Assembly (NCBI GenBank): GCA_038049695.1
Contig: CP142453.1
Coordinates: 35,873,501-35,937,500, forward strand
DNA from: Cinnamomum chago
Lineage: Eukaryota > Streptophyta > Magnoliopsida > Laurales > Lauraceae
Reading direction: 5' to 3'
DNA: 64,000 nucleotides
How positions within the stretch are numbered: position 1 is the first letter of the stretch; each line of letters begins with the position of its first letter. Position numbers and translations under genes: made by a program. The notes beneath the pieces are model-generated. The model was not told the DNA's origin. It saw only the letters and a list, made by a program, of their open reading frames with translations, and did no database searches. Positions 1 to 12,625 of the stretch are shown here, one piece after another.

Positions 1-1680
1 TTCTGTGAGTGCATAAATACCTATGTAATATATCCACATGCGGATTTCAATTAACAAAAAAAACAAGGAAGGAAAAGGAGATCGTGGCTGTCGGATAGAG
101 GAAGTTGGAAGTCGCAGCTGGTTTTCCGGTAATCCTTGTCGCACAGGCACCAACCCCACGGTGGTCGAGCGGGTTCGTGACTCACTTTGCTCCCACATAT
201 ACCGCCATTTCCCGGTCACCGTGGCAGAAAACCGGGTTCCACTACCTTTTCGGCAGTTTTGTGGAGAAGGAAATAAAACCTGAGGGGGGATTTTATGGGA
301 TGCAGAGTCCGTAGTGCATGCACTTCAAAGCTATTTGCAGATGTCAACATGATCTCGAAAGAATGACGACATTTTTTTTTTTGCTAGTAGAAAGAATGAT
401 GACATAGTGTTTATATTATAGAGTCCAGTTCCTGGGAGGCTTTTAATGCCACACCTATCACGGCCCGCCACGCCAATACGTGGGCCCATAGTGACGTGGT
501 AGATGGTGACAGATCCACTTATGATCACCATGGGTTTTTATGCAGCTCAAAACCATGTTGGAGGATCTAGTACAAAGTTCGCAACATAGAGGAGTGTTTG
601 ATGGCAATTATTGTAAAATGTGAGTTACAAGCTTTTATTTCATATTTCAGAGCTTGTAGATTAGATTTTAGACCAAAGCTTCAAACTTTTTTTTTTTTTC
701 TTTTTAAAGAATTATGGCTAATATTTTAAAAATAGCAGTCATCTTTACTTGAGACTTTCTTTAAATATAATACTGAGAAGGGAATATGATTTGGTTCTTA
801 TAGAGGCTTAGAAGAAAAATATCTCATACATGCAATATCAACAAGTATTTAATGCTTCTCGTGCTGGCTGTTTTAGTTTTCTATTTTTCTTTCCAACAAA
901 ACAAAAAAAAAAAGTTTCAATTTTACACTTTAAATGTTATGCACAAACTCATATTCCAAAACATCCATTGACTTGGGGGCTTCAGCCCCCACCATACCTG
1001 AGAAAAGCCCATAAAGGCTATATAGCCCATTTGGCCCAGCCCCCATTTAATAACCCATGGAAGCCCCCTCCCTCTCTAACTCCAAAATATCCTTGGCTAT
1101 CAATCCCTTTCTTTCTCTTGGTTTCTCTCTCTCTCTCTCAAAGTCCCCAAGTCGAAAATCTTCTAATCAATATCCGGCTCTCCCTCTTAACTAAATCATA
1201 GGTGGAATCTTTTTTGTCATTTCATGGATTTGTTACATTATATGAAATAGTGTCTGTGTTAAATAGAGTGTGTAAAGTCTCTATTCATTTATTTAAAAAA
1301 TTACGAGGAAGAAGTGCATCGTATAAAAATTTTCATTCCAAGGTTGATTATTTCAATTCATTGGAAATTTCTCATTTTAGACAAGCCTAACTTCAACTTT
1401 ATATTTCAGGCTCACTAAATCTTTCTACTTTTTTTCCATTATAGACTGTTATTTGTATTAATAAGTACGATCAATCATCAATCTTCTCTTGTTCTCCTTT
1501 ATTGTATATTTCTGTGTATATTGGAGGGTGTATTTCTAGAAATATCAGAGTTTAGTAGGACATTAATGCATTGCATAATCTTCTCAACTATTCTGGAGTC
1601 CAAAAAAGACTCTCTCATTCCAAATTATTAATATAAAGAAAGTATATAAAAATAATGATTGAAATTTTCAATTGACAATT
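1..1680. other. AT-rich non-coding stretch
   Basis: No gene is recognised. Open frames are short and lack family motifs. A short hairpin with a run of G against a run of C lies at about 974-990, and a CT-rich run at about 1120-1140. The segment from about 960 may be the inside of the hAT-like element whose end is at 1719, but no matching left end was found. Confidence 0.5.
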
Positions 1681-1719
1681 GTCAGCCCCTCTCAAACAAA
1701 AATCCTGGGTCCGCCACTG
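1681..1719. mobile_element. hAT-like (Tip100 type) terminal sequence, partner end not found
   Basis: Read on the minus strand from 1719, the sequence starts CAGTGGCGGACCCAGGATTT and continues into a G-rich run. This resembles the ends of plant hAT-Tip100 elements and the left end of the complete element at 40881. No opposing inverted repeat or 8-bp target duplication was found upstream, so this is either a broken element or one whose other end has decayed. Confidence 0.4.
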
Positions 1720-4698
1720 TGTGAGAACTCAATACAAAGTTCTAATATATTAAGATAACACAAAATATACACACAAGTTGGGAGCAGCTATCTCAACAAT
1801 TTTATCCATTAGGCAAGCCTGCAGTTGAGATTAAAAAAAAAAAACAGAAAAAAAAACATATAACTAAAATTATTGGAGCATTAACGCTATCAATGGGCCT
1901 AGATTTGGCCCAAACAGGAATCTACCCTATTCAGAAAGAAAAAATCAACTCTTCAACATCATTTTCTTAACACTGGTTGCACTTCATTTTCTTAGAATAA
2001 AGATTTTATTCGCAACATTAAACGCTCATTCAAAGTTAAAAAAGGTGATGCCCCTAAACTCCTTATTCTTATTAATCTAGATATAAAAAAACGCATAGGG
2101 AGAAAACCAAATAGCATATAGTGTTTTTCTGGTCCTAACATGATTGACCAATAAATCACTTAATTGACATTAGGGATTATTTTGTTGGAACAAATTACAA
2201 TATGTTCTAGTAAGTTGTTTTAAGAAAAACAAATTGCTGAGGGAGAGATAGATTGAAGTGGGAACTATAGGAAGGTCATATACAAAAACCTCCTTGGAAA
2301 TTGTATAGAGAGAGAAAGATTGCTGGGAAAGTTATTGGAGAAATGAAATGAGATGCTGGCTTACATCGACTTGAACAACATAGATGATGAGATTTGACTC
2401 ATGGGCAATTTTATTTGCTAAAGATCACAATAGAAACCCTAGAATTCGAGAAGTCCCTTGGAAAATCGATTGAAATCGGCTTATGAGGAATTCATAACGG
2501 ATGTCCCTCTGCATGTGTCCTAATGGACCATAGGTCTTAGAGGAAAAATCGTTGGACTGGTTGCCTTAGAAGACCAATATGAGGTATCTCTCACTAATTT
2601 ACCCATTTTTTTTACTGTGCCAAAGAAAGACTTTCTATCAAATTATTGTGGTGAAAGTCTACCAGTCCGGACTGGGAGCCCGGGCTCCCAGTCGGGACAT
2701 GTAGCATATCTCATTATTGAGAGGAGTACCATTTTGGAAGTAATAAAGTGTATGCTTGTTTTTTCAGATTTAGCCTGTCGAGAAGTGCATTGTTCGATCA
2801 CGTAACTCTTAATCATTCAATCAAGTATCTTATTTATGCAATTGATTTTTCTCAACATCTTTTCCATTAGAAAAACTGTTTAATGAGATGGTTGATTGGG
2901 CTGTCTGGATTAGTCCAATTGTGCATGATGGGCCAAAACCATTGTTCAAGAACCAGGTCTTTAATGGAAACATCCTGGAATAATCTTCCTCTTAGGTTTT
3001 TCTTTCCACTAGTAGCTGCTTTTTCCATGCCCCCAAGTCCAGTGTTACGACTAAGATGATAACCACAAATATTTTCTTAACAATCCAAACCACTTGGGTT
3101 AGAAGAAACGTGGGCTATCTTCATTTGAAAATAGAAATGTTGAAACTTGACCCATGAGAGGGGTGAGGGTTCTCCAGAGGGATCTTATAGGAACGAGTGA
3201 GACAGTGGAAGAGTTTTCTTTGCTTGACCACTATTCATTGTCATTCATTTAATTGTGAAGTTGTGTTATTTTTGTTGTCGTTTTCTTCCCATATAATGCT
3301 GGGGACAATAGAAGCCCAAAAAAAAAAAAAAATTAAAAAATATTATTGTGGAAGAAGATCAAGAACAAAGTGGTCCCATGGCTTGTTAAGAAAGTTTGAG
3401 GTCTATTTCGCAGCACAAGCCACAGCCACAACAGTAGCATCTTTGCTTTCACACTGGAAACTTCCATGAAGTGGATCCAATGAACATTAGACTCCTGTTA
3501 GATGATGGCCCAGTATGTTATAAGTTATTCCGGAACAGACCCGTAACGCAAGCTCTTGTATGTGTATCAAGGAAGGAAAAACAAAAAACAAACACATACC
3601 AACCCACCCTCTTAGGCCTTGCCATCAACTGAGAACCAGAACCAGCTTTCTTCCAGTCCCAGTCCACTCTAACCAGGCTTTGTAATTGACTGCCAGATGT
3701 ACGATAGAAACATCACCATATGGCTTGATGAGTTCATGCATCTACACCCCATTTGCTATCATGGCTCCAAGGAACTCTTGGCCTTATTATTGGAGCCCAC
3801 CTGTCGGAACTTGTCTATTTCTCTTTAAAAAAAAATAATAATAAATAGCGTTTTCAGTCGGTGTGAGGCTTGAAACTACCCTGGATCGACCTTAAAAAAA
3901 AGGGCATATGATCATGGGATTGATTATAAGCTTTTTGGCCGTTAGATAAAGTTGGATGGAAATTTAAATAATTGGCATCTAGTTGTTGTGAATGTGGGTA
4001 TTTTGATTTTGAAAATGTAGAATGGAAACAACTTCTCAATTGCTATCATGTGGCTGCCAATAGCCTCTAGGAAGGAGAGGGTGGTGGTAACTGGGTGAGT
4101 TGAGGGCAGGAAGATATGATTAGATGAGTTAAAAAAAATATTATAAAAAAAAAAAAAACCTACTAGTTCATGTAAATCTGATGATTAAAAGGTCGATAAT
4201 TTACATTACAAGAAAGCAAATTTTATCCAAAGTAGAAGTTTTCCCATAGAGGAACTCAAATCATGTGAAGACTAGTCATTATTCTTCAACCTAATAATAT
4301 ATAAATCCAAAATGAAAAAAAGGGAGAAAGAAATGGCACATCCATTATCTGATGAAAAGATATTGCAATCATTTTTTTGTTCCTTCCAGAAAACTGTTCA
4401 AGAATCAATCACAAGAATGATAAGCAAATAATTCTGTATGTATTACTCATAAATAGAAAAATCACTTGTAAATCTACCTGTTTATAAAGGCAAAATGCCA
4501 GTCTTGAAAATGTTCGTAAATAATTGGACATAGAAATACCCCAGAATATTCTTCCTAAATTATATATATATATATATATATATAAACTCAATAGAACCTG
4601 GAGACCCTGGAATGATGCAGCACTTGGATCCAAAGTACCTGAAGAAAACGGGTATACTGACAATCGATCACGGCACTGAACTGTCTTGTTACTATTTA
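1720..4698. other. AT-rich intergenic stretch
   Basis: No coding region or RNA gene is recognised on either strand. It contains a perfect palindrome (2670-2693) and a (TA)12 run at 4561-4584, just outside the Helitron end. Open frames of up to about 100 codons look like chance. Confidence 0.5.
2670..2693. repeat. 24-bp perfect GC-rich palindrome
   Basis: Centred on CCCGGG, with arms reading GACTGGGAGCCC. It is perfect over 24 bp and unusually GC-rich for its AT-rich surroundings. It could extrude as a cruciform. No adjacent gene explains it. Confidence 0.9.
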
Positions 4699-4727
4699 CT
4701 AGTGGATAGGTACGTGCGTTGCACGTA
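4699..4727 (-). other. Helitron 3' terminus (hairpin plus CTAG)
   Basis: On the minus strand the stem TACGTGC / GCACGTA (plus 4711-4727, 3-nt loop) is followed by 8 nt, then CTAG (4702-4699), then T outside. Helitrons end in CTRR preceded at about 10 nt by a short hairpin and insert between A and T. This matches on all points. Confidence 0.78.
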
Positions 4728-7700
4728 ATGTTCATTCCACTAAGATTTAACTCCAGTAGATAGAATTTTAAATCATATTATCTAATTTTTCCAACTGCAG
4801 GATCAAGGATAGAAGGAGCAAGGTAGGGAAAAGGAATCAGACCATTGTTGCTTCTAAAGAACGAAGAGGGGATCAAGCCCCTTCACCATTGGTGGGAAGC
4901 ATGATTCAGGCTTTCTTTCATGAGCGAAAAGGTCCGTTGAACAAAACATGCGTGCAATTTTTTTGAGATATCTAGTCAAAGCGAAAGACAACAACCAAAA
5001 TCAATGATCTAAATGATATATGACAGGATGTTGTATCATAGATTGAGAACTAAGAAGCCATTTTACTGAATACACGGTTAAGAATCAAAGCAAAGAAGAT
5101 CCATTATTAGAATCAGTCTAGATATACAATTGTAACCTACGTTGAACTTGGCAGAATTGAGTATAGTTAAGAGATGCTATTTTAGTGTAACACAACAATA
5201 AACTCATCGAATATTGAGCTTCTAGTTCAGTCTTGCATTAATCACAGAAAAAAAAAGAAAAAGAAAAAAGGGCATGATATAAAAAATGTGCAAATTTGAC
5301 GCAATAACTTTTTTATGCTATGCGTTTCAATTATTGGCGAGAGTGCTAGAAAAACATTCAGGTAATTCCGATGAACATGATTGAAGCAGTAGGTTTTAGA
5401 ACACGTGCAAAAGTTTAATCCATTGGAATTGCAACTACACATAAGAATACATTATGGGTAGCAGTACAGCCTGATTTTTCCAATAAGCTACACTAATTGA
5501 GTCAAATGTCAAAAGGAAACGTACCGTTGATCCCAATGTTTGTCTTCCCACCACTTGAAGATTCTATAGAAATTAAATGATAAATAGGAAGATTAGAAAG
5601 TTCCCTACCTTCAATAAATCAAAGAGAACAGAACATTTATAATCTCGCTTACTCTGAGCTTTAGATGGTATCTCTGTAGCCGTTGCTCTAATTGTCTGAA
5701 TACTTCTAGCGCCAAAGTTCCTACATAGTTAAAGAATGAAAATTATAACTTCTCTTTAACTACAAAACAAAAGCACAGAATTTCTATGACCAAAAGGCAT
5801 AAATGATTTGTTTCTTAACTGTAAGGAAGATGCTTCTCTAGAGAACACTTGGGTCCCAAAAATGCATGTCTTGATCCTACTGGAAGTTAGACTGCGACTT
5901 ACAGCTGAGCAAGATACTTGATCACAGAAACAAGAAAGTAAAGTATAAAATAAAATAAAAATTATTAAATAAATAAAAGACAGAGTCATCCTAAGACCCA
6001 TAGCATAGTTGGAAGTGTTAGATGATAAGATTTGTTTAGATATTTTGGAATAAGAATACTGAATCATTTGAATTAGATTTTTACACAAGTTTCAATTAGA
6101 GTTATGGTTTGGTTAGGGTCTGCATTTTCTCATCACATCTTGTATAAGTAGGGATGATTGTTTGTGAAATGAACATGATGTGTTATTAAAATTTTAGCCT
6201 TTAGAAATTCTATATGGTATTAGAGTGATGGCCTGATCGCAATCTCACCATCGAGCCAGCCATGGCCATGTCCCTAACACTTTTCCTAAATAAAAATCAA
6301 ACATCATCCCTTGTCTACAGCCTACACATGCAAGATTTATTCATTTTCATCAAGTTGAATCATTCCATTTTGTATGCTTCTTGGAGAATCATGGAAGTAA
6401 TAAAAATAAAAACATAGCATAATAAGAGATGGAAGGAATTCTCATCCAAATAGAAGAAAGATAGCAGATTCCGCAGAGGCACTCCCATGAAAATCCATTT
6501 CCACCCAGTGTCATTTTCCTTCAACTTCATGGTACTCCATATAGTTTTCAATGACCTTTGTACTAAATATGTAGGTCTTCTTAGAAAGAGAAGAATAAAG
6601 GAGAATTCCCTCATCAAGTAAATGAGATTCCATGGAAGCTGCCATTGCACAAACAATTTCAGTTGATTTCCAAAGAAAATGCTTAAATTACTCACAAAAC
6701 ACAAATAAAGGACACGAAATCCCAAAAACTAAAAGAGAACAAAAGAAAAGAAGATTGAATCTCTGTTTGGTGGATCTTCCCTTCTGAAAAAAGTATTTGA
6801 TCAGATTATATAGAGGAATGAACAAGTGGAAGTAGTTGTACAACATTTGACACACGAATAATCTAATACTTAATTCTAGTCACTTACTTTGAAGTAGACT
6901 GGGATGTATAAGCAAGAATTTTTAGTTGTGTATCAACAATTGGAATTTGTAAATCTAGACATATTATCTTTCAGTCTTTTACTTCAAGAAAGATATTGAG
7001 CTACATAATCTATGTTTCCTCTGTTCCAATCTATCCAAATGAAAGTATTGGATAGGCTACACTTATTGATAGGGGCCATTAGCCTACATACAAAACTTTT
7101 TCTTCACCTGCAACATTGATGTTCTACATTGTAGATGTGCGAACCATCTCAAGTGAGGTCCCTTAATTTATCACATATTGATGTTACCCTTAACTACTTT
7201 TTGATTCTTTCATATATTCAGCAAACATTCATGTTAACATTTTTGTATACCGATTTCTCTGCATGTAATTGTTTTCTTGATTTGCTAATATTTTGTCACA
7301 CTCAATTATTTCCTACTTTTACCATAAGAAAGATTATAAAATCTCAAATTCTTAGTCAAGTTCAATTGAGTTTGTTACCATGTGATTATAAAACTACAAA
7401 AGAAAGATCAAGTTGGGTAAAGAAGTAAATTATTTCTAAAAAAGTATATTATTGGTTCTTTTATACATGGTACATGCAAAACGTTTCCCACCGAGAGTCG
7501 AATTGGTCCATGACTGATACATCATCTTGTAAAGATATAGGTGAGATAGAATAATGTTAGATACATATGTACAACATTGTTTTATTTACTAACAAAGAAG
7601 ATTTAAAATGTATTGTACAAATATTGCAAGGTATTCATGGAAGAGAAAAAAAAATGCATACTTTTGCTTGGTTTTCAGCTTTTGAAAGGACCTACGGTTG

Positions 7701-7970
7701 GAAAAAAAAAAAAGCTTCGACATCAGCTGAAAGTATGAGAATAATGACACTGATGGCATTATATATGTCCCAGTAGGAAATGAATATACCGTGTACTGTG
7801 GGGTGAATCACTAATAATGCATACTTTGTATACACTCATGTACATACAAAGATTATATTGTATTGTTAAGTTCACTAAAATTTTCCTTGAAGAGGTTTTA
7901 CATGAAATGGGCAAACTGCGAACGAGGATTTTGATATGAGGATTTTAAGCATCTTGTAAAACATAAATTC
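4728..7970. other. Helitron interior without recognised genes
   Basis: AT-rich, lying between the 3' hairpin and the duplicated segment. Open frames (for example minus 6360-6725, 121 codons) have biased, hydrophobic composition and no motif that could be named. Captured host-gene fragments are possible in such a place but none was recognised. Confidence 0.4.
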
Positions 7971-9823
7971 TATGAGCTACGAAATACACAATTAAAATTA
8001 AGGAAAAAAAAAGAGTAGAGTTCAAGAAATTCAGGTATACTGTGTCCATACTTGGAAGAGATGAAATTCCAAGAATCTGAAATTCATAAAATAAAATAAG
8101 GAAAGGGAAAATCAAGGAAGGAAAAAAAAAAGATAAGACAATCTACAAGAGCACTTACATTTTGAGCTCTTTGAGGGTGTATGCATTATGAACGAGGGAA
8201 GATGTGAATTGTCATGTATGTTCAGAATGAATAGTGTTATGAGTCTAATAGGGCTTTCTCTTTTCTTCTTTTTTTTTTTTGTGCAATTTGTGATTGGTTA
8301 TGTCAATTAGGAACCTAATTTGACTGAATAATGAGTTAGGCAAGAGTTGTAAAAGCATTTAGAGTTTTATAACTATTGTTGGGTAGTTATTTTAATTAGA
8401 ATGATTGGATATGTAAGTGTATGTCAATTAGGAACCTAATTTGACTGAATAATGAGTTAGGCAAGAGTTGTAAAAGCATTTAGAGTTTTATAACTATTGT
8501 TGGGTAGTTATTTTAATTAGAATGATTGGATATGTAAGTGATTGGATAAATGAGAAAATACCATTTTTGCTACATAAACAAACTAAAAGCTATTCATTCT
8601 TTTGTGATGTGATAATAATGGCCCTTATGAGCTACCAAATACACAATTAAAATTAAGAAAAAAAAAAGTAGAGTTCAAGAAATTCAGGTATACTGTGTCC
8701 ATACTTGGAAGAGATGAAATTCCAAGAATCCGAAATTCATAAAATAAAATAAGGAAAGGAAAAATCAAGGAAGGAAAAAAAAGATAAGACAATCTACAAG
8801 AGCACTTACATTTTGAGCTCTTTGAGGGTGTATGCATTATGAAGGAGGCAAGATGTGAATTGTCATGTATGTTCAGATTGGCAAAGCTTAACTTCTGTCT
8901 AACATTGGAAAAGGATGAGGTTAGCGAGAAATTAAAAAGATTGAGATGAACATGGAATTAATAATAATACCATTAGGGAGACGAAATACCTGAGACGTCG
9001 TGTTTAATATGTTAAAAAAAAAGGGAACTGTCATAAACGAAAGGGAAGAATTGTCATCATGCAGGGAAAGTATATGATGTAAAGAAGCAATGAAATAGAG
9101 ATACAAGCTATGTAGTAAAGATTGTTTTATGCATACCTCTGGGAGGACAAATCAGTGAGCTATAGGAATAGATATTGGTGAATTATATAGGTAGTGAAAG
9201 ACTGAAATTAAAGTCTCAGATTAAAACTTTTCCATTAGTAAATGTGTGGTAATTCTTTACAAAATATAAAGCAAAAGTAATAGATATAAGGATTGTATAA
9301 TTCCCATCATTCAGAAATTTACATGTTGCTACTGGTTAAATACATTCAACCTATTACAAAATGACCACCATAAGAAACCAAAAAGTGACCAACATGATTG
9401 TTTCAAATTTGCAGTTATGCGGCTGTCATTGTCTTCATATGGCATTGGCTTTGATCCTACAAAGGATACAACATTTCAACATTTCAGGAAGGGATTAACA
9501 AGTACCAAAGTTATAAATGTTACTATGAGTAATATTTTTAAAGTTAGTGAAAGAATAGTGTTATGAGTCTAATAGGCCTTTCTCTTTCTTTTTTTTTTGT
9601 GCAATTTGTGATTGGCTATGTCAATTAGGAACTTAATTTGACTGAATAATGAGTTAGGCAAGAGTTGTAAAAGCATTTAGAGTTTTATAACTATCCTTGG
9701 GTAGCTATTTTAATTAGAATAATTGGATATGTAAGTGATTGGATAAATGAGAAAATACCATTTTTGCTACATAAACAAAGTAAAAGCTATTCATTCTTTT
9801 GTGATGTGATAATAATGGCCCTT
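7971..9823. repeat. Tandem duplication of a segment that includes the 3' end of the RPA-like gene
   Basis: Segment 8626-9823 is preceded by a shortened copy at 7971-8626. Both start TATGAGCTAC and both end in GGCCCTT, which lies inside the last exon of the RPA1-like gene. The first copy lacks about 670 bp of the middle. The unit at 9551-9823 continues into the intact gene, so it is the original and 7971-8626 is the copy. Confidence 0.8.
8301..8542. repeat. 121-bp direct repeat, two copies
   Basis: Two adjacent, almost identical 121-bp units start at 8301 and 8422. A single copy of the same sequence is present in the original segment near 9619. The extra unit arose after the larger duplication. 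Confidence 0.9.
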
Positions 9824-11806
9824 CTCTGACCACTCTGATGTTCTTGTACTTTGATGCAGAAAAGAAAAATCTTGTCTTGACAATTTTTCATCCATATTTT
9901 GACTTGATCATGATTTTCCTGCAAATGAAAATAAAGATAAAAATTAAATAATATAGTTCGAAACATCTTGAATAAAATTATGTTTGAGAATTACAAACGT
10001 TATTGAAATAAAATCACCTTCATTTGAGTATTCATAATATGTTCTCCTGTACAAGAGAATATTTTTTGTGCTTCATCTTCAAAGAGCGTTGAATGAATAG
10101 ACGTGGTTGAGTCCGTAATTTCAATATTGATAACGCATCTATAGTTTAATGAAAATTAGTATGTGTTTTGATTTATAAATGTAAAATACATAATTTGTCT
10201 ACATTATTAACATACCTTGGTACTGCAGTATCTAATCTGTTGCAATTGAGGCACGTAAATGATGAACCGTATGTCTCTTGTGTCTTTTTTTTGCAATGAT
10301 TGCATGACATATACCAGAACTGTTGGTTTTCTGGTATGTTTGTAATTGAACCTTTGATCCAATGAATGCTATCCTATAATAATATAATTATGATGTTACA
10401 CATGTAGAATAAATAATAAAATGGAGTAAATAGATACATACATGTTGTCCAGAATCCATGATTTTCTGGATCGATGTTGTTTCCAAATCTTTTGGCTTTG
10501 GTAGTTGTAAGTATGATTTCTTTGAAACAATATCATCCAGTACTTCCTTGTTTTGTATAGAGCTGTAAAATGCAAAAAAACAATTAGTTTTTTTTTTATT
10601 TAAACATGTATAATGTTTTTTTTTTTAAGAAAATACTCACAACGAAAGCATTTCTTCTGCTTCGGGTATGGTCGGATTAATGAGAATATTTGATGATGAC
10701 CTTGTTGAGAATGACCTTCCTTAATTGATGATGAAAACATTGATTAAAATATTATAAGACATAAACATAATTTAAAAATTGTAAGTACTATGAATCAACA
10801 GTAGTATTCAAATAACTATATATATTTTATTTTAAAATTGTTATTAGAAATGAGGTAGATATTATAAATTAATTTAGTCATTTTTGTTTCATACCTCTAA
10901 ACTCTTTTGGAGCTAGATTTGTGGCGACAATGACTGGCCTGGATAGTAAGATTTCGAATATTGTTTTACATTCATCTTCTATGAATTTGTCCCAGGCAGA
11001 TAGAAATATAGGCTCCAAACTATACAATAATGAAGTTTAATAGTTAGTATTTTTGTGGGTATCTTTGGAAAGTTTTAAAAAGATGCATACATTGAAAGGT
11101 AATAAGATTTTGAGAATGTGAAAAATATACTTTGAATCAATGACAACTATTTCTTGAATTAATGCATCTTTGTTGTCCCATTTCCTCTTGAATGTTTTTT
11201 TTGGGAGAATATCCAAGACAACGCCAATGATATCTAAAAAGCAAGAAAGTATTGTTAGGGATTAAAAGTATTGATATATTTGAGACATTGGATGATTGAT
11301 ACCTGCTGTTGTTGTTGAGTTAGGATCAATGGAAGTGGATTTGAGAGGGGTGAAATTATACTCTTTTTGTGTGCTGATGATGGATGCCTCTTCAACCACT
11401 TCTACTTTTGTATAACTGTTTATGATCATCTGATAGTCATGCTCGACAAGTTCATACTGCGGTGGAATTTTTTTAATGAAACCGTTTGATATGTAGTATG
11501 TACAATCCCGTGTGATTCTTGAAGCAAATATATTGATGTCATCATTGAAAATTGTTGCTTGCATTTTTGTCCCCTATATTGAAGAAACAAAGCTTTTGCA
11601 TTAATAATATAATAGGATGTAAGTTTTCATGCTAATATCAACTATAGATGAAATAATACCTCTTCATCAATCAAGATTAAGTGTTGGTAAGTTGATTTAC
11701 TATTCTTTGAAGATTGTGGACGTCTCATTTCATGGATGCAAACCTTTGTAGTCCAGCTTTGAGTTGCATCATTAATTTCTTTAAGCACTTGACATTGCAC
11801 TGCCAT
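9787..11806 (-). CDS. Helitron-encoded RPA1-like single-strand DNA-binding protein (nine exons)
   Basis: Replication protein A large-subunit-like protein. RPA binds single-stranded DNA, and plant Helitrons often carry such a gene, probably to protect the strand displaced during rolling-circle transposition. Approximate exons on the minus strand: 11806-11660, 11573-11303, 11233-11131, 11018-10897, 10718-10640, 10562-10443, 10375-10216, 10142-10017, 9918-9787. Where I traced the splice sites they keep phase; for example, exon 2 ends in phase 1 and exon 3 completes the codon to read DIIGVV, typical of an RPA OB fold. Later exons include an FLSAWDKF stretch and, in exon 7, a C-terminal zinc ribbon (C-x2-C then C-x2-C) as in RPA DBD-C. 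No internal stop was seen, in contrast to the Rep/helicase next to it. The start ATG at 11806 opens a clean first exon. The stop is at 9787-9789, inside a repeated segment. Exon borders were found by eye. Confidence 0.75.
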
Positions 11807-12625
11807 TTTTTATGCATGTATGCTTAGAAGAGTAGTACCCTGAAAGGAGAGAGATTGTAATTTGAATTAGAGAAGCAATAATGGATATTATTGAGCTAAT
11901 AATAAATATGTAGCATGTATATGGCAATGGGAAAAATACAAATATTACTGTAAGAATCTTAGTTTTGATATTTTAAAATTCTTTACTATTTAGTAAATTC
12001 ATGCATTTAAAAAAAAATATTCAAATCAATTTTTAAATTGGGGACATGGATTGTTTTTTGTAATAGAAAATAAAGTCTAAAATGCAGTAATGATAGAACT
12101 TTTTATAATAATTTGAAAAAACTGACATGTCTTTGATTGAGGTATCCTACAACATTTATATTATCATTAGACATAAAAAATAAAGAAATACATGTAAAAT
12201 AATCTATTGATAGTTATATCAAATTTGTTTGGGCCATGATTGGACTCTTATATTCAAAATGTGATATACTTATCCCCTAATTATAATAACAATGAATTTC
12301 AAAATATGGTACTCTTTTGGAGATGTAGTAAACCTTTTGAAGCTTAAATATGTGGAAGAAGTTGGTCGTTGCCGTATTAAACTGTAGGTGTTGAGATAGG
12401 TTATGGGGCAATGGAATAGGGTAGTAATTTCTAGTTTTTATGAATCATGTATAATTTGTAATATATGATATCTAAGTAAATGTATAAAAGTGGTCTATGC
12501 GATAATATATACCTGTATTATATGTTTGGCATCATCAGTTGTTAGAAGCAAGCGCCAAGAGCTCTCTGTAGACAACATTTCTTGTATATATGATGTTTCA
12601 TTCTTGTTGTTGGAAGATGGATTTA
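11807..12625. other. Spacer between helicase and RPA-like genes
   Basis: AT-rich, with no motif recognised. It probably contains the 3' untranslated end of the helicase gene and the promoter of the RPA-like gene, which is transcribed in the same direction. This is inferred from position only. Confidence 0.4.

Noticed and set aside
6360-6725. 121-codon minus-strand frame in the Helitron interior
   Set aside because: AT-rich with a hydrophobic bias, and no motif or splice context could be supported.
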